Source of the DNA: Alphaproteobacteria bacterium
GTDB lineage: Bacteria; Pseudomonadota; Alphaproteobacteria; Reyranellales; Reyranellaceae
DNA: 64,000 nucleotides
Assembly (NCBI GenBank): GCA_017308235.1
Contig: JAFKFL010000008.1
Coordinates: 1-64,000, forward strand
Direction of reading: 5' to 3'
Shown here: positions 62,338 to 64,000 of the stretch, piece after piece
Layout of the letters: every line of letters begins with the position of its first letter
How positions within the stretch are numbered: position 1 is the stretch's first letter
Made by a program: the position numbers and the translations under genes
The notes under the pieces: model-generated
Told to the model about the DNA's origin: nothing
Databases searched by the model: none
The model's input: only the letters and a program-made list of their open reading frames with translations

Positions 62338-63906
62338 CTAGGCTTTCTCCACGTTCCAGAACACGGTCACGGGCGAGGGGAGGTTGCCGGTGATGCCCTT
62401 GCGGCGAGCCATCGGCTGCACGTACTGGCCAAGCGGCACCGTGACGCCGAGATCCATGATGCGCTTTTGCACCTCTTCGGCGATGCGACGCTGCGTGGCC
62501 GGGTCGTTCGTGTGGAGGAAGCCCATGCGCAGCTTCTCGATCTCTTCGTCGAGCGGCCAGCCGAACTGGGCGCGATCGCCGGTCGTCTCGGTGTAGTGGT
62601 TGACGATCGGATCGGCCAGCAACACGGCCGAGGCCGCCGTCATGGCAATGTTCCAGCCGCCCTTGCTGGGCGGGTCCTTCTTGGCGCGCCGGCCGACCAG
62701 CGTCTGCCAGTCCATCGACTGCATGTCGACCTTGAAGCCGCCACGCTCCAGCAGGCCCTTGGCGACAGGCGCAAGGTTGGTGAGCACGGCAAGGTCGGTG
62801 GACTGCAGCAGGGTGATCGGCGTGCCGTCGTAGCCTGCTTCCTTCAGAAGCTTCTTCGAGGCCTCGAAGTTCGCCTCCAGGATGCCATCCATGCCGGCCG
62901 AGTTCTCGAGCGGCGTGCCGCAGCCGAACATTGCCTTGCAGACCTTGTAGTAGCGCGGGTCGCCGATCGTGGCCTTCAGGAAGTCCTCCTGCCGGAAGGC
63001 AAGTTCGGCGGCGCGGCGGATGCGCAGGTCGTTGGTCGGCGGCTGTTTCCAGTTGAAGCGCAGGATATAGGTGTTGCCGAGCGTATCTGGCGTGACGATC
63101 TCGATATTGCGATCCTTCTCGATCACCGGCAGCAGGTCGTGGCTCGGCTGCTCGAGCATGTCGATCTCGCCCGAGAGCAGGGCATTGATCGCCGTCTGTG
63201 AGTCGGGGATCGAGACCCATTCGACGCGCTCGAGCTTGACCACCTTGCCGCCAGCGAGACCTGAGGGCGGCTCGGCGCGCGGCACGTAGTCGGGATTGCG
63301 CACGTAGACGACCTTCTCGCCTGGCTTCCATTCGTCCCGCTTGAAGATAAAGGGGCCGCAACCGGTCGTGTCGGAGATCTGCTGGCTGATCGGCGTTTCG
63401 GCCACGCGCTTGGGCATGACGAAGAGGGGCACCGAGGCGGGTTTGGAGAGCGCCTTCAAGATCGGACTGAACGGCTCCTTCAGCGCGATCCGGAAGGTCC
63501 GCTCGTCGGGTGCGGTCATCTCCTGCATGGCCTTGGCCAGCAGGCCACCCACGGCATCCTTGTCCATCCAGCGCTTGATCGAGGGCGTGACATCGGCCGA
63601 CGTGACAGGCGGTCCGTCATTCCACTTGAGCCCATTGCGCAGCTTGAAGGTCCAGACGAGCCCGTCGTCGCTCGTCGTCCAGCTCTCCACCATTTGCGGT
63701 CGCGGTTCGAGCTTATCGTCGGGCGCAAACAGCGTGTCGTAGATCATGTAGCCGTGGTTGCGGACGATGTAGGCGGTGGTCCAGATCGGATCGATGATCT
63801 TGAGGTCCGAATGCATCACCACGCGCAGCGTCTTCGCCGGCTGCTGCGCGAAGGCTTTGGTGGCCAGCAGCACGGCTGGTGTCGCGAGAAACGAACGACG
63901 CTGCAT
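62338..63906 (-). CDS. ABC transporter substrate-binding protein (SBP_bac_5, peptide/nickel type)
   Basis: The 522-residue protein starts MQRRSFLATPAVLLATKAFA, a signal with twin Arg, and has the SBP_bac_5 fold with TLRVVMHSDLKIIDPIWTTA, WTFKLRNGLKWNDGPPVTSA and ITLLQSTDLAVLTNLAPVAK. It probably binds a peptide or small organic molecule. Its permease genes are not in the window; the next upstream gene (partial at 63944) is a different family. The dctP gene follows 95 bp downstream. Confidence 0.9.
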   Translation of the reverse strand: MQRRSFLATPAVLLATKAFAQQPAKTLRVVMHSDLKIIDPIWTTAYIVRNHGYMIYDTLFAPDDKLEPRPQMVESWTTSDDGLVWTFKLRNGLKWNDGPPVTSADVTPSIKRWMDKDAVGGLLAKAMQEMTAPDERTFRIALKEPFSPILKALSKPASVPLFVMPKRVAETPISQQISDTTGCGPFIFKRDEWKPGEKVVYVRNPDYVPRAEPPSGLAGGKVVKLERVEWVSIPDSQTAINALLSGEIDMLEQPSHDLLPVIEKDRNIEIVTPDTLGNTYILRFNWKQPPTNDLRIRRAAELAFRQEDFLKATIGDPRYYKVCKAMFGCGTPLENSAGMDGILEANFEASKKLLKEAGYDGTPITLLQSTDLAVLTNLAPVAKGLLERGGFKVDMQSMDWQTLVGRRAKKDPPSKGGWNIAMTAASAVLLADPIVNHYTETTGDRAQFGWPLDEEIEKLRMGFLHTNDPATQRRIAEEVQKRIMDLGVTVPLGQYVQPMARRKGITGNLPSPVTVFWNVEKA

Positions 63907-63943
63907 CTTTGTCCTCCCGAAATCTTATGTATGTGGGCACAGC

Positions 63944-64000
63944 TTAGCGGTGGCGCGCGAGGAACGTCTCCAGCAATCGGTTGAAGAATGCTGCTTGCTC
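63944..64000 (-). CDS. C-terminal end of an unidentified protein (partial)
   Basis: The last 18 codons of a minus-strand gene end with TAA at 63944: the reading is EQAAFFNRLLETFLARHR. The helical FNRLLETFL end is common in alpha/beta hydrolases but too short for assignment. The start lies beyond the window. 37 bp separate it from the downstream SBP_bac_5 gene, suggesting an operon. Confidence 0.6.
   Translation of the reverse strand, partial: EQAAFFNRLLETFLARHR

Overview
The window is about 64 kb of high-GC, gene-dense chromosome from an alphaproteobacterium. The gene content (several Bug/TctC-type binding proteins, LLM flavoproteins, crotonase-family enzymes, an aap-type amino-acid ABC operon, TRAP genes) resembles soil and freshwater Rhodospirillales/Hyphomicrobiales such as Reyranella. 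That assignment is inference from gene content. No rRNA, tRNA, IS element, prophage or CRISPR array was recognised. Starts were chosen from alignment sense, Shine-Dalgarno motifs and stop-start overlaps.

Layout. 1-3.5 kb: the tail of a cbpA/dnaJ-like gene with its modulator cbpM, then convergently a molybdenum hydroxylase large subunit. 3.5-9 kb: threonine aldolase, then a plus-strand run of enoyl-CoA hydratase, luciferase-like monooxygenase, alpha/beta hydrolase and a small secreted protein, followed by a maleate isomerase/arylmalonate decarboxylase-family protein. 9-15 kb: VOC protein, quinone oxidoreductase, a PadR-HAAS-GIN-hydrolase envelope-type operon and a large uncharacterised protein. 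15.8-25.3 kb: a second crotonase, an orphan LivM permease, a VOC/GST pair, a tandemly duplicated membrane protein, a LigB-LigA extradiol dioxygenase pair, a nitronate monooxygenase-like enzyme, OsmC, an L-2-hydroxyglutarate oxidase-like flavoprotein and a FolM-like/FolB pair. 25.3-32.2 kb: a DMT exporter, a two-gene dTDP-amino-sugar module (ketoisomerase and aminotransferase), an SGNH membrane protein and two more LLM oxidoreductases.

32.2-39.7 kb is the most distinctive region: a complete substrate plus ABC ATPase plus HlyD adaptor type I secretion operon. Its 1474-residue cargo has two duplicated beta-helix domains, a ladder of bacterial Ig-like repeats and a C-terminal RTX calcium-binding region. 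40-48 kb: divergent Bug binding proteins, an FAD oxidoreductase, small envelope proteins, RmlB and another DMT exporter. 47.9-54.7 kb: an aapJQMP-type general amino-acid ABC operon with three tandem binding-protein genes of exactly equal length, separated by hairpin terminators. 54.9-64 kb: M23 endopeptidase, CoA-binding ligase-like protein, pirin, an LRR protein, a TRAP dctPQM-type operon, an oligopeptide-type SBP and the last codons of another gene at the edge.

Two families of dispersed intergenic palindromes occur (3.35, 21.2 and, weaker, 3.43/47.9 kb; 9.03 and 24.0 kb). I did not find a defence system or an obviously unprecedented pathway. The best leads are the secreted repeat protein, the mosaic triplicated aapJ genes with a diverged middle copy, the PadR-HAAS-GIN operon, the duplicated small membrane proteins and several conserved genes I could not assign.
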